DNA from: Flavobacterium gelatinilyticum
GTDB taxonomy: Bacteria > Bacteroidota > Bacteroidia > Flavobacteriales > Flavobacteriaceae
DNA: 64,000 bases
Direction of reading: 5' to 3'
Assembly: GCF_027111295.1 (NCBI RefSeq)
Contig: NZ_CP114287.1
Coordinates: 1-64,000 of the forward strand
The notes under the pieces were generated by a model. The model did no database searches. It saw only the letters and a program-made list of their open reading frames with translations, and was not told where the DNA came from. This document shows, one piece after another, positions 29,348-38,085 of the stretch (positions within the stretch are counted from its first letter, which is position 1; the number at the start of each line of letters is the position of its first letter). The position numbers and the translations under genes are program-made.

Positions 29348-32300
29348 TTATTTTCTGATCATTTTCTGAACAACCGTTTTTCCGTTTTCAAATAAAATGC
29401 GAACCAGATATACACCTTGCGGTACATTTGAAAGATCAATTACAGAAGATTTTCCGTTTGAAATCTGCTGTCCGGTAATATTGAAAACCGTAACCTCTTT
29501 CACCACTTCAGAAGCTTCAATAGACGCATAATCTGAAGTTGGATTAGGATAAATGCTGTAGCTTGCTTTATCAAAATCTCCGGTTCCTAATTTGGCTTCA
29601 ACATTAATAGTATAATCTTCTGTTTCTCCTTGTGAATTAAATCCGCAGGCACCTGAACCTACCCAGCCGCTTACAGCTTTAAAACGCATTCTGGTTGAAC
29701 CTAAAAGAGCATTTGGCGGTACCGATGTTGTAAATTGTAATGCGCCGCCTACTTCTTCACTTTGAGAAACGTATACCATTTCGTTATCATCAAAAATCAT
29801 ATCCTGATTCCAGTCGATCCATACCGATAAGAAGGTAAAACCAACAAGTGAACCTGTAAAGTGAACATTAAATGTAATATCTGTATTGATATTGGCCGTT
29901 AGTACTTTATCTGTAAAATCGCTGTAACCCTGACCTGAACAAGTCGAAGTATTATTTAAATTAACCGCTGCTCCGGTTGTAGCCACACTTATAATTGATA
30001 AGTTTTCGCATCCGTTTACAAAATAAGACTCGCAGTATTTGGCAGGCTGGCCAGAAATCGTGATTTCGATTTCGGCAGTAACAGCAAGGTTCGATTTAAG
30101 AGAAGCCTTAACTTTTACCGTTCCGTTATCAACAGCCGTTACTTTTCCGTTACTGTCAATTGTGGCCAATGAACTTCCTTCAGTAATAGTCCAGTTCACT
30201 TCAGATCCTGCGATTACGTTGTTGTTTAGAGAAACCTGTACATCCAAAATTCCGTTTTTTAGCGTGATCGCTGCCGGAGCGCCGTTTGCTGCCGCAAGCA
30301 TTAAAACATCTGTAATTGGCTGTTTTGTAGTAATCGCCAAAATCGACATTCTGATCTGCGATGCATACTCTGCACCGGCATCTCCTGCAAAATCAAAGTC
30401 TGCGCTTTTTATCGTTTTATTGATATTGCCTGACTCGATGCTTAAAAGAACTTCGTAAAGTCTAGGATTTGTGCTGTTTCCTTCCAGATTATTATTGGCA
30501 ATATTCACACGCCCAATTCCCTGAATAGCAGCATTGGTTCCGTCGTACCAGTCAGAAACCGTTACATTTGAGATTGTCTGCGAAGTTCCATCTGTAAAAT
30601 GAACGACAGCATTGAATTTCAGATTGTTTGAACCACCGCCTGAAGCTGCCGCTAAAAGATATAATTTTTCAGAATTTGAAGCAGAAAATTCAAGAGTACC
30701 AGTGCTTGCCGCTCCGTTGCCAACATGAGCAGGCGTAAGGAAAAGCGCATTAGCACCGGAATAATCAGCCAGTTGGAATGTTACGCCCGGTGTTGCGGCA
30801 CTAATGATTTTACCATCGGCAGGAAGACCAAAACTAGGTGCTGCATTTCCGACAGATGCTTTAAAATCAAGAGAAACCAAAGCTCTGGTATTCGCTTCAT
30901 CAAAACCAACAGTAGTTGATTCAGAAGCATTTCCAATTCCGTTTGCAATAATATCATGGTTAAATCCAGATGTAATCGCCACCGGTCCGTCTGTAGTCGT
31001 ATCAGAAGATCCGCAGATACTCACCGCCAAGACAGCCGTAGTAGTCGCACTGCCAGATGGAGGAGTCTGTGAAAATGTGATCGAAGTAATTGATTTTTTG
31101 AAGTTTGCATCTTCTAAAACCAATTCATTCTGATAAATTCCCGTTTGCGATAAACCATCAAACTGATTCAAAGGCGCCCAGCTTGCACCGCGGGAAACTC
31201 TTCCAATGCCTGTAATTACTTTATTCGAAAGCGAACCTGTCTGCCACCAGTCAGTTGCTTCAAGAGGAAAAGTTTGTGTAGTCTGATCGTCAAAGTTTAC
31301 TGTAACAGTTATCCTGTTGTTTCCTTCGGCAGCTACAGAAGCAATGTATACTTTTTGTGCTTTTTTAGGTGTTGTTAAAGTTAGTGTTCCTGCATTGGTT
31401 AGATTATTTCTTAAAACCAAAGCGTTGTTTGCTGTAAAATCAGCAAGTTTGAATTCCAGACCTGCTACAGAAGCACTGGCAACTGTTCCGTTTTCAGGAA
31501 GACCGCCGCCAAAAGCTGCAGCACTAACCGAAGAACTGTGCGGGTTTTTAGGCACGAAATCTTTTGTATAAAATACGTTTGCCGCATCGATAACCGCCGT
31601 TGTTTTAGCATCAGCATCACCTTCTGTACCTTCTGCAACCACATCGGCATTAAAACCGGTCACTTCAAGAGCTGTAAAAGTACAGGCCATTGGTACAACC
31701 TGATTTGAAATTGAAACCGAAATCTCGGCAAAAACAGCTGCATCTGTTTTAAGAACTGCTTTTACTTTTACCGTTCCGTTTGCCAGAGCCGTTACTTTTC
31801 CGTCTGCATCAAGCGAAGCAAAAGAACTTCCTTCTGTAATTGTCCAGTTGACATCAGAAGCCGTAATTGCTTGTCCGTTTAAAGAAGCGGTCAATTCTAA
31901 ACTTCCATCTTTTACCGTAATCACAGCCGGAACATTGTTTAAAGCAGCAAGCGTTAAAACATTTGCCGTTGGTGCCGCTTTTTTAGTCGTAATGGCTAAA
32001 ACCGACATTCTGATCTGCGAAGCATATTCAGCACCAGCATCTCCGTCAAAACTAAAGTTAACACCTGTGATGGTTTTATTTTGATTGGCTTTTTCAATAA
32101 CTAATCCTACTTCGTAAAGTCTTGGATTGGTGCTGTTTCCTTCTAAATTATTATTAGCTGTATTCACACGTCCGATTCCCTGAATAGCGAAATTCGTTCC
32201 ATCGTACCAGTCAGAAACCGTTACATTTGAAATTGTTTGTGAAGTTCCGTCAGCAAAATTTACGACTGCGTTAAACTTCAAATTGTTTGAACCACCGCCG

Positions 32301-35230
32301 GAAGCTGCTGTTAAAACATATAATTTTTCTGAATTTGATGCCGAGAATTCTAGAGTTCCGCTGTGTGTACTTCCGTTATCCACGTGAGACGGCGTAAGGA
32401 AAAGCACATTTGGACCAGAATAATCAGCCAGTTGGAATGTTACGCCCGGTGTTGCGTCACTAATGATTTTACCATCGACAGGAAGACCAAAACTAGGAGC
32501 TGTATTTCCGGCAGAGGCTTTAAAATCAAGAGAAACTAAAGCTCTTGTATTCGCTTCATCAAAACCAACTGTCGTGGATTCGGAAGCATTTCCAATTCCG
32601 TTTGCAATAATATCATGATTAAATCCAGATGTAATTGCTACAGGACCTTCAGTGGTTGTATTAGAAGATCCGCAAATACTTACAGCCAAAATAGCCGTTG
32701 TAGAGGCACTTCCTGACGGAGGAGTCTGTGAGAATGTGATCGAAGTAACAGCTTTTTGCTGATTGGCACTTTCGATCGCAAATTCATTTTGGTAAATTCC
32801 CGTTTGCGATAGACCGTCAAACTGATTCAAAGGTGCCCAGCTTGCACCGCGGGAAACTCTTCCAATGCCTGTAATTACTTTATTCGAAAGCGAACCTGCC
32901 TGCCACCAGTCAGTTGCTTCAAGTGTAAAAGTCTGAGTTGTCTGATCGTCAAAATTTACCGTTATTGTAACGGTGTTATTTCCTTCGGCAGCTACAGAAG
33001 CAATGTATACTTTTTGTGCTTTTTTAGGGGCAGTCAAAGTCAGTGTTCCGGTATTGGTTAGAGTATTTCTTAAAACCAAAGCATTATTTGTCGTAAAATC
33101 TGCAAACTGAAAATTCAGGCCTTGTACAGAAGTACTTGCAATAGTACCGTTTTCAGGAAGACCGCCGCCAAAAGCAGCTGCACTTGCTGCAGAACTGTGC
33201 GGATTTTTAGGTACGAAGTTTTTAGCATAAAATACATTTGCTGCATCTATAATGGCAGAAGTTTTGGTGTCTGCATTTCCTTCTGTTCCTTCGGCAACCA
33301 CATCGGCATTGAAACCTGTAAGCTGCAGTGTTTCAAAATTGCATACTGCAGGAGGTGTCTGGTTTGATATTGTAATGTTGATTTCAGTAAAAACGGCTGC
33401 GTTTTCAACAGATGTTACTTTAACCGTTACAACTCCGTCTCCTTTTGCTGTTACCAGTCCGCTTGAAGAAATCGCAGCAAAATCTGCTCCAGAAGAAATG
33501 CTCCAGATTACATTTTGACCCGCTTCTGCAGGAAGTACTTTTTTTACCAATTGCAAAGTACCGCCCAAAGTGTTGATTGCAGGAGCACCATCGTTTAAAA
33601 CCGAAACGGTAACTTCTGCAGCGGCAACCTGTTTTTTATGTACCACAACGGTATAATCTTCTGCCTGACCGTATCCTGTTGTATTACAGGCTTCGGCAAT
33701 TGACTGATTGGTTGTAGAATAGTATTTTTTTACGATTCTCATTCTCGTATTTCCGGTACGCGCATCAGCAGGAACTTTGATATTTCCGGTTAAAGTTTCG
33801 ATTGAAGCATTTCCCTGAATGTAGCCTAAATAATACGCTTCGCCTTCGTCTAAAAGTGAACCGTTATGATTCCAGTCAAAATAAACCGTAATATGGTTAG
33901 AGAAATTATTGATTGTATTCGTATCGTTATTTCCTGAAACCGAAATAGGGTAGGTGCCGTCTAAATCGACATTGCCAAAAACGGTTGTAAAGTCTTCATA
34001 AGCCGGAGTAGTTGTTCCAATAGCTTCTGGACTTGAATTTGAAATTCCGGCAAAAGTTACCTGTGTGATGGGTTCTGTATTTTGAGGGAATTTAACCTCA
34101 CAGTATTTTGTGATAGGAGATTCAATGTCGAATTTTTTCACGACTGTTTTTTCGACACCGCTATCAGAAAAAGCTAAAATTAAATCTTCATTGTTATCAA
34201 CAAGCAGCGAATTGTATGTTGCCTGACCTGTCGAAGCAAATCCGCCTATTTTTATCCACGACTCATTGTCGAATCCGTAAGCGTAGTTTTTTAAGAAATC
34301 AGTATCTTCCCAATTACTGCAAACTACATACGGAACGCCCGATGCCGTAACGGCTATGCTCACGTGCTGTACTCTTCCCTGAGAAAAATTTTCAGCACCA
34401 AGATTTTCCCATGCTGTGCCGTTGTATTTTTTTACATTTAGTTTTTGTCCGCCTGAACTTCCTGAAACAAAAGCTAGATACAGATTGTTCGCTGCATCAA
34501 TAGCCAGCGATGAGTTGTAGTTTTCGCTGTTAGAAGCAGCTGCAATGTTTATTACATTTCCAACCGGATTCCATGCCTGATTAGACGGCGCTGTTAAATC
34601 ATTTTCGTAAACATGAACGTAACCGTTGTTGTTAAACGAAACGTACACTTTGCCGTTTGTTCCAATTTTTAAATTAATAAAAGCCGGTGCAGCATTTGCA
34701 AAACCTGTAGTTCCCACCTGCTCCCAGGCGCCGTTTACAAAGCGTTTGACAGTTCCGTTTGCTGTTCCGTAAGCAGCATATAAAATTCCTGAAGGATCTA
34801 TAGCCAGAGCCTGTTGTGTAACAGAACCGCCTTCAGGATTAGGGAGACTTGCCCATGATGTACCGTCAAATTTTCTAACATTCATCCCTATATCCGGATA
34901 GCCGGCCGGATTAGAAAAGTAAACATTCTGTGCGTCTTTTGCTGCCAAAGCACCAAAAGTAGCAGTTCCGGCTGTTATTCCGGGAGAACCTCCAAGATAA
35001 GACCAGCTTGTTCCGTCAAATTTTTGTACAGAACCTTTTGTTACACTTACATCGTAGTAAGAGGCATATAAATTTCCTGCTTCATCTTTAACGAGCTTAT
35101 TAAAGCTGCTGCCTCCGGCTGAAATTCCGGATAGACCGCCAACATTTTCCCAGACCTGAGCTAAAACGGCAAGAGGGAAAAGTGTTATAAGAAAAGTGAA
35201 AAATGATAATTTAAAGTAGTTTTTTTTCAT
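29348..35230 (-). CDS. Giant T9SS type A surface protein with internal tandem duplication
   Basis: This 1960-residue exported protein opens with a signal peptide (about 1-24; FSFFTFLITLFPLAVLAQ). Propeller-like repeats follow (about 25-380; recurring KFDGTSWSYLGG, KYNGTAWENLG, LAIDAANNLYLAF). A GEVED domain (about 385-545; VYFDWNHNGSLLDEGEAYYLG) comes next, then two tandem copies of a 553-residue unit. Each unit holds a bacterial Ig-like (Big_2) module and two related beta-rich modules beginning GFNADVVAEGT and GFNHDIIANGIG. A third Big_2 module, a second GEVED domain (VWIDWNQDMIFDDNEMVY) and a type A C-terminal sorting domain (YSIYPNPTSDYASIEA to the end) complete it. A cell-surface adhesin or matrix protein is likely; no catalytic motif was seen. 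Confidence 0.92.
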   Translation of the reverse strand: MKKNYFKLSFFTFLITLFPLAVLAQVWENVGGLSGISAGGSSFNKLVKDEAGNLYASYYDVSVTKGSVQKFDGTSWSYLGGSPGITAGTATFGALAAKDAQNVYFSNPAGYPDIGMNVRKFDGTSWASLPNPEGGSVTQQALAIDPSGILYAAYGTANGTVKRFVNGAWEQVGTTGFANAAPAFINLKIGTNGKVYVSFNNNGYVHVYENDLTAPSNQAWNPVGNVINIAAASNSENYNSSLAIDAANNLYLAFVSGSSGGQKLNVKKYNGTAWENLGAENFSQGRVQHVSIAVTASGVPYVVCSNWEDTDFLKNYAYGFDNESWIKIGGFASTGQATYNSLLVDNNEDLILAFSDSGVEKTVVKKFDIESPITKYCEVKFPQNTEPITQVTFAGISNSSPEAIGTTTPAYEDFTTVFGNVDLDGTYPISVSGNNDTNTINNFSNHITVYFDWNHNGSLLDEGEAYYLGYIQGNASIETLTGNIKVPADARTGNTRMRIVKKYYSTTNQSIAEACNTTGYGQAEDYTVVVHKKQVAAAEVTVSVLNDGAPAINTLGGTLQLVKKVLPAEAGQNVIWSISSGADFAAISSSGLVTAKGDGVVTVKVTSVENAAVFTEINITISNQTPPAVCNFETLQLTGFNADVVAEGTEGNADTKTSAIIDAANVFYAKNFVPKNPHSSAASAAAFGGGLPENGTIASTSVQGLNFQFADFTTNNALVLRNTLTNTGTLTLTAPKKAQKVYIASVAAEGNNTVTITVNFDDQTTQTFTLEATDWWQAGSLSNKVITGIGRVSRGASWAPLNQFDGLSQTGIYQNEFAIESANQQKAVTSITFSQTPPSGSASTTAILAVSICGSSNTTTEGPVAITSGFNHDIIANGIGNASESTTVGFDEANTRALVSLDFKASAGNTAPSFGLPVDGKIISDATPGVTFQLADYSGPNVLFLTPSHVDNGSTHSGTLEFSASNSEKLYVLTAASGGGSNNLKFNAVVNFADGTSQTISNVTVSDWYDGTNFAIQGIGRVNTANNNLEGNSTNPRLYEVGLVIEKANQNKTITGVNFSFDGDAGAEYASQIRMSVLAITTKKAAPTANVLTLAALNNVPAVITVKDGSLELTASLNGQAITASDVNWTITEGSSFASLDADGKVTALANGTVKVKAVLKTDAAVFAEISVSISNQVVPMACTFTALEVTGFNADVVAEGTEGDADAKTTAVIDAANVFYTKDFVPKNPHSSSVSAAAFGGGLPENGTVASASVAGLEFKLADFTANNALVLRNNLTNAGTLTLTTPKKAQKVYIASVAAEGNNRITVTVNFDDQTTQTFPLEATDWWQTGSLSNKVITGIGRVSRGASWAPLNQFDGLSQTGIYQNELVLEDANFKKSITSITFSQTPPSGSATTTAVLAVSICGSSDTTTDGPVAITSGFNHDIIANGIGNASESTTVGFDEANTRALVSLDFKASVGNAAPSFGLPADGKIISAATPGVTFQLADYSGANALFLTPAHVGNGAASTGTLEFSASNSEKLYLLAAASGGGSNNLKFNAVVHFTDGTSQTISNVTVSDWYDGTNAAIQGIGRVNIANNNLEGNSTNPRLYEVLLSIESGNINKTIKSADFDFAGDAGAEYASQIRMSILAITTKQPITDVLMLAAANGAPAAITLKNGILDVQVSLNNNVIAGSEVNWTITEGSSLATIDSNGKVTAVDNGTVKVKASLKSNLAVTAEIEITISGQPAKYCESYFVNGCENLSIISVATTGAAVNLNNTSTCSGQGYSDFTDKVLTANINTDITFNVHFTGSLVGFTFLSVWIDWNQDMIFDDNEMVYVSQSEEVGGALQFTTSVPPNALLGSTRMRFKAVSGWVGSGACGFNSQGETEDYTINVEAKLGTGDFDKASYSIYPNPTSDYASIEASEVVKEVTVFNITGQQISNGKSSVIDLSNVPQGVYLVRILFENGKTVVQKMIRK
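30050..33360 (-). repeat. Two 1.66-kb tandem copies inside the giant gene
   Basis: Matching text recurs at an offset of 1659 bases (for example ACCGCCGCCA at 31502 and at 33161). Each copy is about 553 codons, roughly 31700-33360 and 30050-31700. Long blocks, such as 30781-30960 against 32440-32620, look about 90% identical at DNA level, so the duplication is recent or is homogenised by recombination. Boundaries are approximate. Confidence 0.85.
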
Positions 35231-35401
35231 CTAAATCTTTGTAAAAAAGGGTTTGTAATTGATCTTTAGAAAATAATAATTAATATTATTTTGATTTAGT
35301 CTAGATAATAATAATATTTGCCGCAAATGTCTTTACTTAATTCTTGTAAGGATTATCATAAGCGGATTAAATTTTATTACAAACGGATTAATTACAAGCC
35401 G

Positions 35402-36391
35402 ATGCGCAATTTACAAGTTGATAAAGTACGTACTGATCAAACGATTTATATAGATTTAAATGCAGATTATCAGTATATTAAAAATGATATTTGGGAGATT
35501 TCCAATGAAACAGGAGAGGCTTTTTTTAAGAAATTTATATTCAAAAATATTCACTTGTGTTTTGGTGAACTTAAACTGAATAAGAATAAAAATTTGCAAT
35601 TTTCATTTTCAAATCCCATCATAAAAATGCATTTTTCACTCGATGGAAGCTCAATTATCCGCGACAGCGTAACAGGAAATGAGTTAAAATTTGTAAGTAA
35701 CCAGCATAATCTCATCTATTATTCGAACAGCGGCTATGCAATTGCTTCTGATGATGAATTGAGTAAAACGTCCTCTTTTCATATTCTTTTTACCGAGGAG
35801 CATTTCCTGACTATTTTATCAGCAAACTATCCTGCTTTGGACTCTTTTCATGAGGATATAAAAAACGATCGTTACTCGGTTCTGAATCCGAAAAACATGA
35901 TTATTACTCCGGAAATGAACAGTATTCTTAACGAACTGATTCATTGTAAAAGAAAAGGAATGCTGAAAACATTGTTTACTGAGGCTAAAATTTTAAAACT
36001 GCTGATGCTTCAGTTTGAACAGTTTGAATGTACACAATCAGTCATAAAAGAAATAAGCCTGAAGAATTACGACATCGAAAAAATTCATTTAGCAAAATCG
36101 ATACTGGAAGAAAATATATCCATATCGCTGTCATTAGTAGAACTTTCGCACCGCGCGGGACTGAATGATTTTAAGCTGAAAAAGGGATTTAAAGAAGTAT
36201 TTGGCACTACTGTTTTTACCTATTTGTACGAAATTAGAATGAATGAAGCCAAAAGGCTGATTATCGAAGATGAGAAATCCCTTGCCGAAATATCCCTTTT
36301 ATGCGGTTACAAATTTGTGCAGAATTTCACGAAAGCTTTTAAGGCAAAATTTGGCGCTGCACCAAAGGAGTTTAGAAAGAATTATTTATAA
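35402..36391 (+). CDS. AraC-family transcriptional regulator
   Basis: I favour the ATG at 35402 (329 residues, MRNLQVDKVRT). The in-frame ATG at 35327 would add a very basic, Tyr-rich stretch unlike the family. The N-terminal 220 residues form an uncharacterised sensing region. The C-terminal about 100 residues are an AraC-type double helix-turn-helix: LAKSILEENISISLSLVELSHRAGLNDFKLKKGFKEVFG, then RMNEAKRLIIEDEKSLAEISLLCGYKFVQNFTKAFKAKFGAAPKEFR. It is divergent from the giant type A surface gene and is a candidate regulator of it. Confidence 0.88.
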   Translation: MRNLQVDKVRTDQTIYIDLNADYQYIKNDIWEISNETGEAFFKKFIFKNIHLCFGELKLNKNKNLQFSFSNPIIKMHFSLDGSSIIRDSVTGNELKFVSNQHNLIYYSNSGYAIASDDELSKTSSFHILFTEEHFLTILSANYPALDSFHEDIKNDRYSVLNPKNMIITPEMNSILNELIHCKRKGMLKTLFTEAKILKLLMLQFEQFECTQSVIKEISLKNYDIEKIHLAKSILEENISISLSLVELSHRAGLNDFKLKKGFKEVFGTTVFTYLYEIRMNEAKRLIIEDEKSLAEISLLCGYKFVQNFTKAFKAKFGAAPKEFRKNYL

Positions 36392-36430
36392 AAATTAAAA
36401 ATTAAAAATTAAAAATTAAAAATTAAAAAA
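36391..36430 (+). repeat. 7-base tandem repeat (ATTAAAA)
   Basis: Five copies of ATTAAAA start immediately after the TAA stop of the AraC gene. This is simple sequence and prone to slippage. It has the same 7-base period as the array after the DUF4932 gene. Confidence 0.75.
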
Positions 36431-36457
36431 CATTAAAAGACTTATTCTTTTGGATTA

Positions 36458-37795
36458 TTAATAACATGAATCTAAAATATTGTTTTCTTTATCGAGTATA
36501 ATATAGATTTCTCCGTATGAGGTAAAATAATTTCTGTCAGTTGATTTTTTAAAACCGAGGTATTTTATCAGTTTAATAGTTTTGTCATTGATGATTTTTT
36601 CGCCTTTCTGATTGTAAAAGTTGTATTTCAGGTATCTTTCTTTTGTGGGTTCATAGGTTTGATCTTCAATTAAATACAAACCTTCATAAACTTGGGTAAT
36701 TCTATTGTCGATTTTTGATGTCGGGATTATTTCGTTTCCGTTGTAATCAATGACAAACTCATTGATAACATTTGGATCTCTTTGATTATAATATCTTTTA
36801 GAAACAACGGTCTGTCCGTATTTATTAAAATAGCCATACACATTTTTTAGTTCAGGAAGAATCTTAACGGTTTCTAATTTTTCATTAACAATTTTAATGG
36901 TCCGTGTTTCCTTCTGCGGAATGGGTTCGCCGTAATAATTATACCGTTGTTTCTCTTTAATAACTTCCTTTACAATGCATTGTCCTTTGTAGAAATTAGT
37001 TTGAGGTTGTAAATCACTTTCTATTTTTCTTCCATTCAGGTCAAAAAAGCCATTATTGTAAGTAAAAATGGTGCTTTCAATTGGCGGATAATTAATCAGG
37101 AATTTAAAATCTTCCGGTATTTTTTGCTTTTGCCCATTATGCATTAAATGATATTCGTCTTTTTTATTTTTTAAGACATAATTACCCGGGGAATAATAAT
37201 GAGCTATACTGTCTTTTGTTGTAATTAACTCATTTCCTGTGGTTTTATCAATTAATACTGAAATAAGTGCTTTATTTTTAAAATAATAATTATCCACAGG
37301 ATCCGAATAACGATCATAAAAACCATTTGTATATTTTAAATCGGTTAAAAATTCGCCATTATTTTTAATTAACGCATGTTTCTTATTTTTTACAGCAGAA
37401 CCGTATTCATCGACAAATTCTCTTTTTATATCATCTGGTGTCAGTTCATTAGATCCGGAAAAATAATAGTCATCAATAAACTTCAATTCTTTCATCAAAT
37501 CCAGTACATGCTTTCCTCTTTGGGGTGTTTTTTCTCCGGTAGGATTTTTCCATGCAAATTCCTCCATGAATGCTGGATTATTGCAAGTTGTGTCTATATA
37601 ATATTCGTTTTTTACACATACCTTTTTGAATTCCTTAGATTTTTGCCCTTCAGGTCCAATAAAAACAAAACCTGTGTCTGTTTTTACTATCGAAAGATAT
37701 CGGTTGATGACTCTAATATCGCCGGGTTTTTCCAGTTCCTGCGAAGAGGATTTAAACGAAATAAGAAGTATCAGAAACAGTATTAGTTTTTTCAT
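36458..37795 (-). CDS. Exported WG-repeat-like protein
   Basis: This 445-residue protein has a signal peptide (MKKLILFLILLISFKSSSQ) and a repetitive strand pattern. Short units such as NNGFFDLNGRKIES, NVYGYFNKYGQTVVS and YNFYNQKGEKIINDKTIKLI resemble WG/KWG repeats (F-x-x-x-G-x-x-I/V-I). Such repeats form beta-propeller-like folds of unknown function, common in Bacteroidetes envelope proteins. No catalytic motif is visible. It converges with the AraC gene and is divergent from the fucosidase gene. Confidence 0.7.
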   Translation of the reverse strand: MKKLILFLILLISFKSSSQELEKPGDIRVINRYLSIVKTDTGFVFIGPEGQKSKEFKKVCVKNEYYIDTTCNNPAFMEEFAWKNPTGEKTPQRGKHVLDLMKELKFIDDYYFSGSNELTPDDIKREFVDEYGSAVKNKKHALIKNNGEFLTDLKYTNGFYDRYSDPVDNYYFKNKALISVLIDKTTGNELITTKDSIAHYYSPGNYVLKNKKDEYHLMHNGQKQKIPEDFKFLINYPPIESTIFTYNNGFFDLNGRKIESDLQPQTNFYKGQCIVKEVIKEKQRYNYYGEPIPQKETRTIKIVNEKLETVKILPELKNVYGYFNKYGQTVVSKRYYNQRDPNVINEFVIDYNGNEIIPTSKIDNRITQVYEGLYLIEDQTYEPTKERYLKYNFYNQKGEKIINDKTIKLIKYLGFKKSTDRNYFTSYGEIYIILDKENNILDSCY

Positions 37796-38018
37796 ATAGA
37801 AGTCAGGATGTTTACTAATGTTGATGAAAAGTATCGAAGCGATTTTTACTTTATATAGAGAATAATTAAATGGAAAAGGTTGGGAGGAAAGGTAAAATTA
37901 TTTTGGAAAGGATTGTAAAAAGAGGAATAAAAAAGTAAGATTTGAAGGATTTTGTTGGATAGGGGTTCAAAAGATATTGATTTTGCGTGTGTTAAAAACA
38001 TAAAAACAGAATTCTGCT

Positions 38019-38049
38019 TTTGTTCTAAACATAATTTTGTTTATACTTG
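38019..38049 (+). promoter_or_regulatory. Bacteroidetes-type promoter of the GH95 gene
   Basis: TTTG (38019-38022) and TATACTTG (38042-38049; consensus TAnnTTTG with one mismatch) are 19 bases apart, the usual spacing for the Bacteroidetes housekeeping sigma factor. They lie about 37 bases before the ATG at 38086. Confidence 0.6.
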
Positions 38050-38085
38050 TAGTCATTATTACCATAAGATAAAACTTTACTAAAA

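Noticed and set aside
30050..33360. Repeats in the giant gene as a CRISPR array or mobile element
   Set aside because: The units are long, in frame and code for secreted protein modules; there are no short spacers, transposase or terminal repeats.
37376..37786. + strand frame of 136 codons opposite the WG-like protein
   Set aside because: The - strand frame has a signal peptide and repeat structure; the + frame is Phe/Cys-rich shadow.
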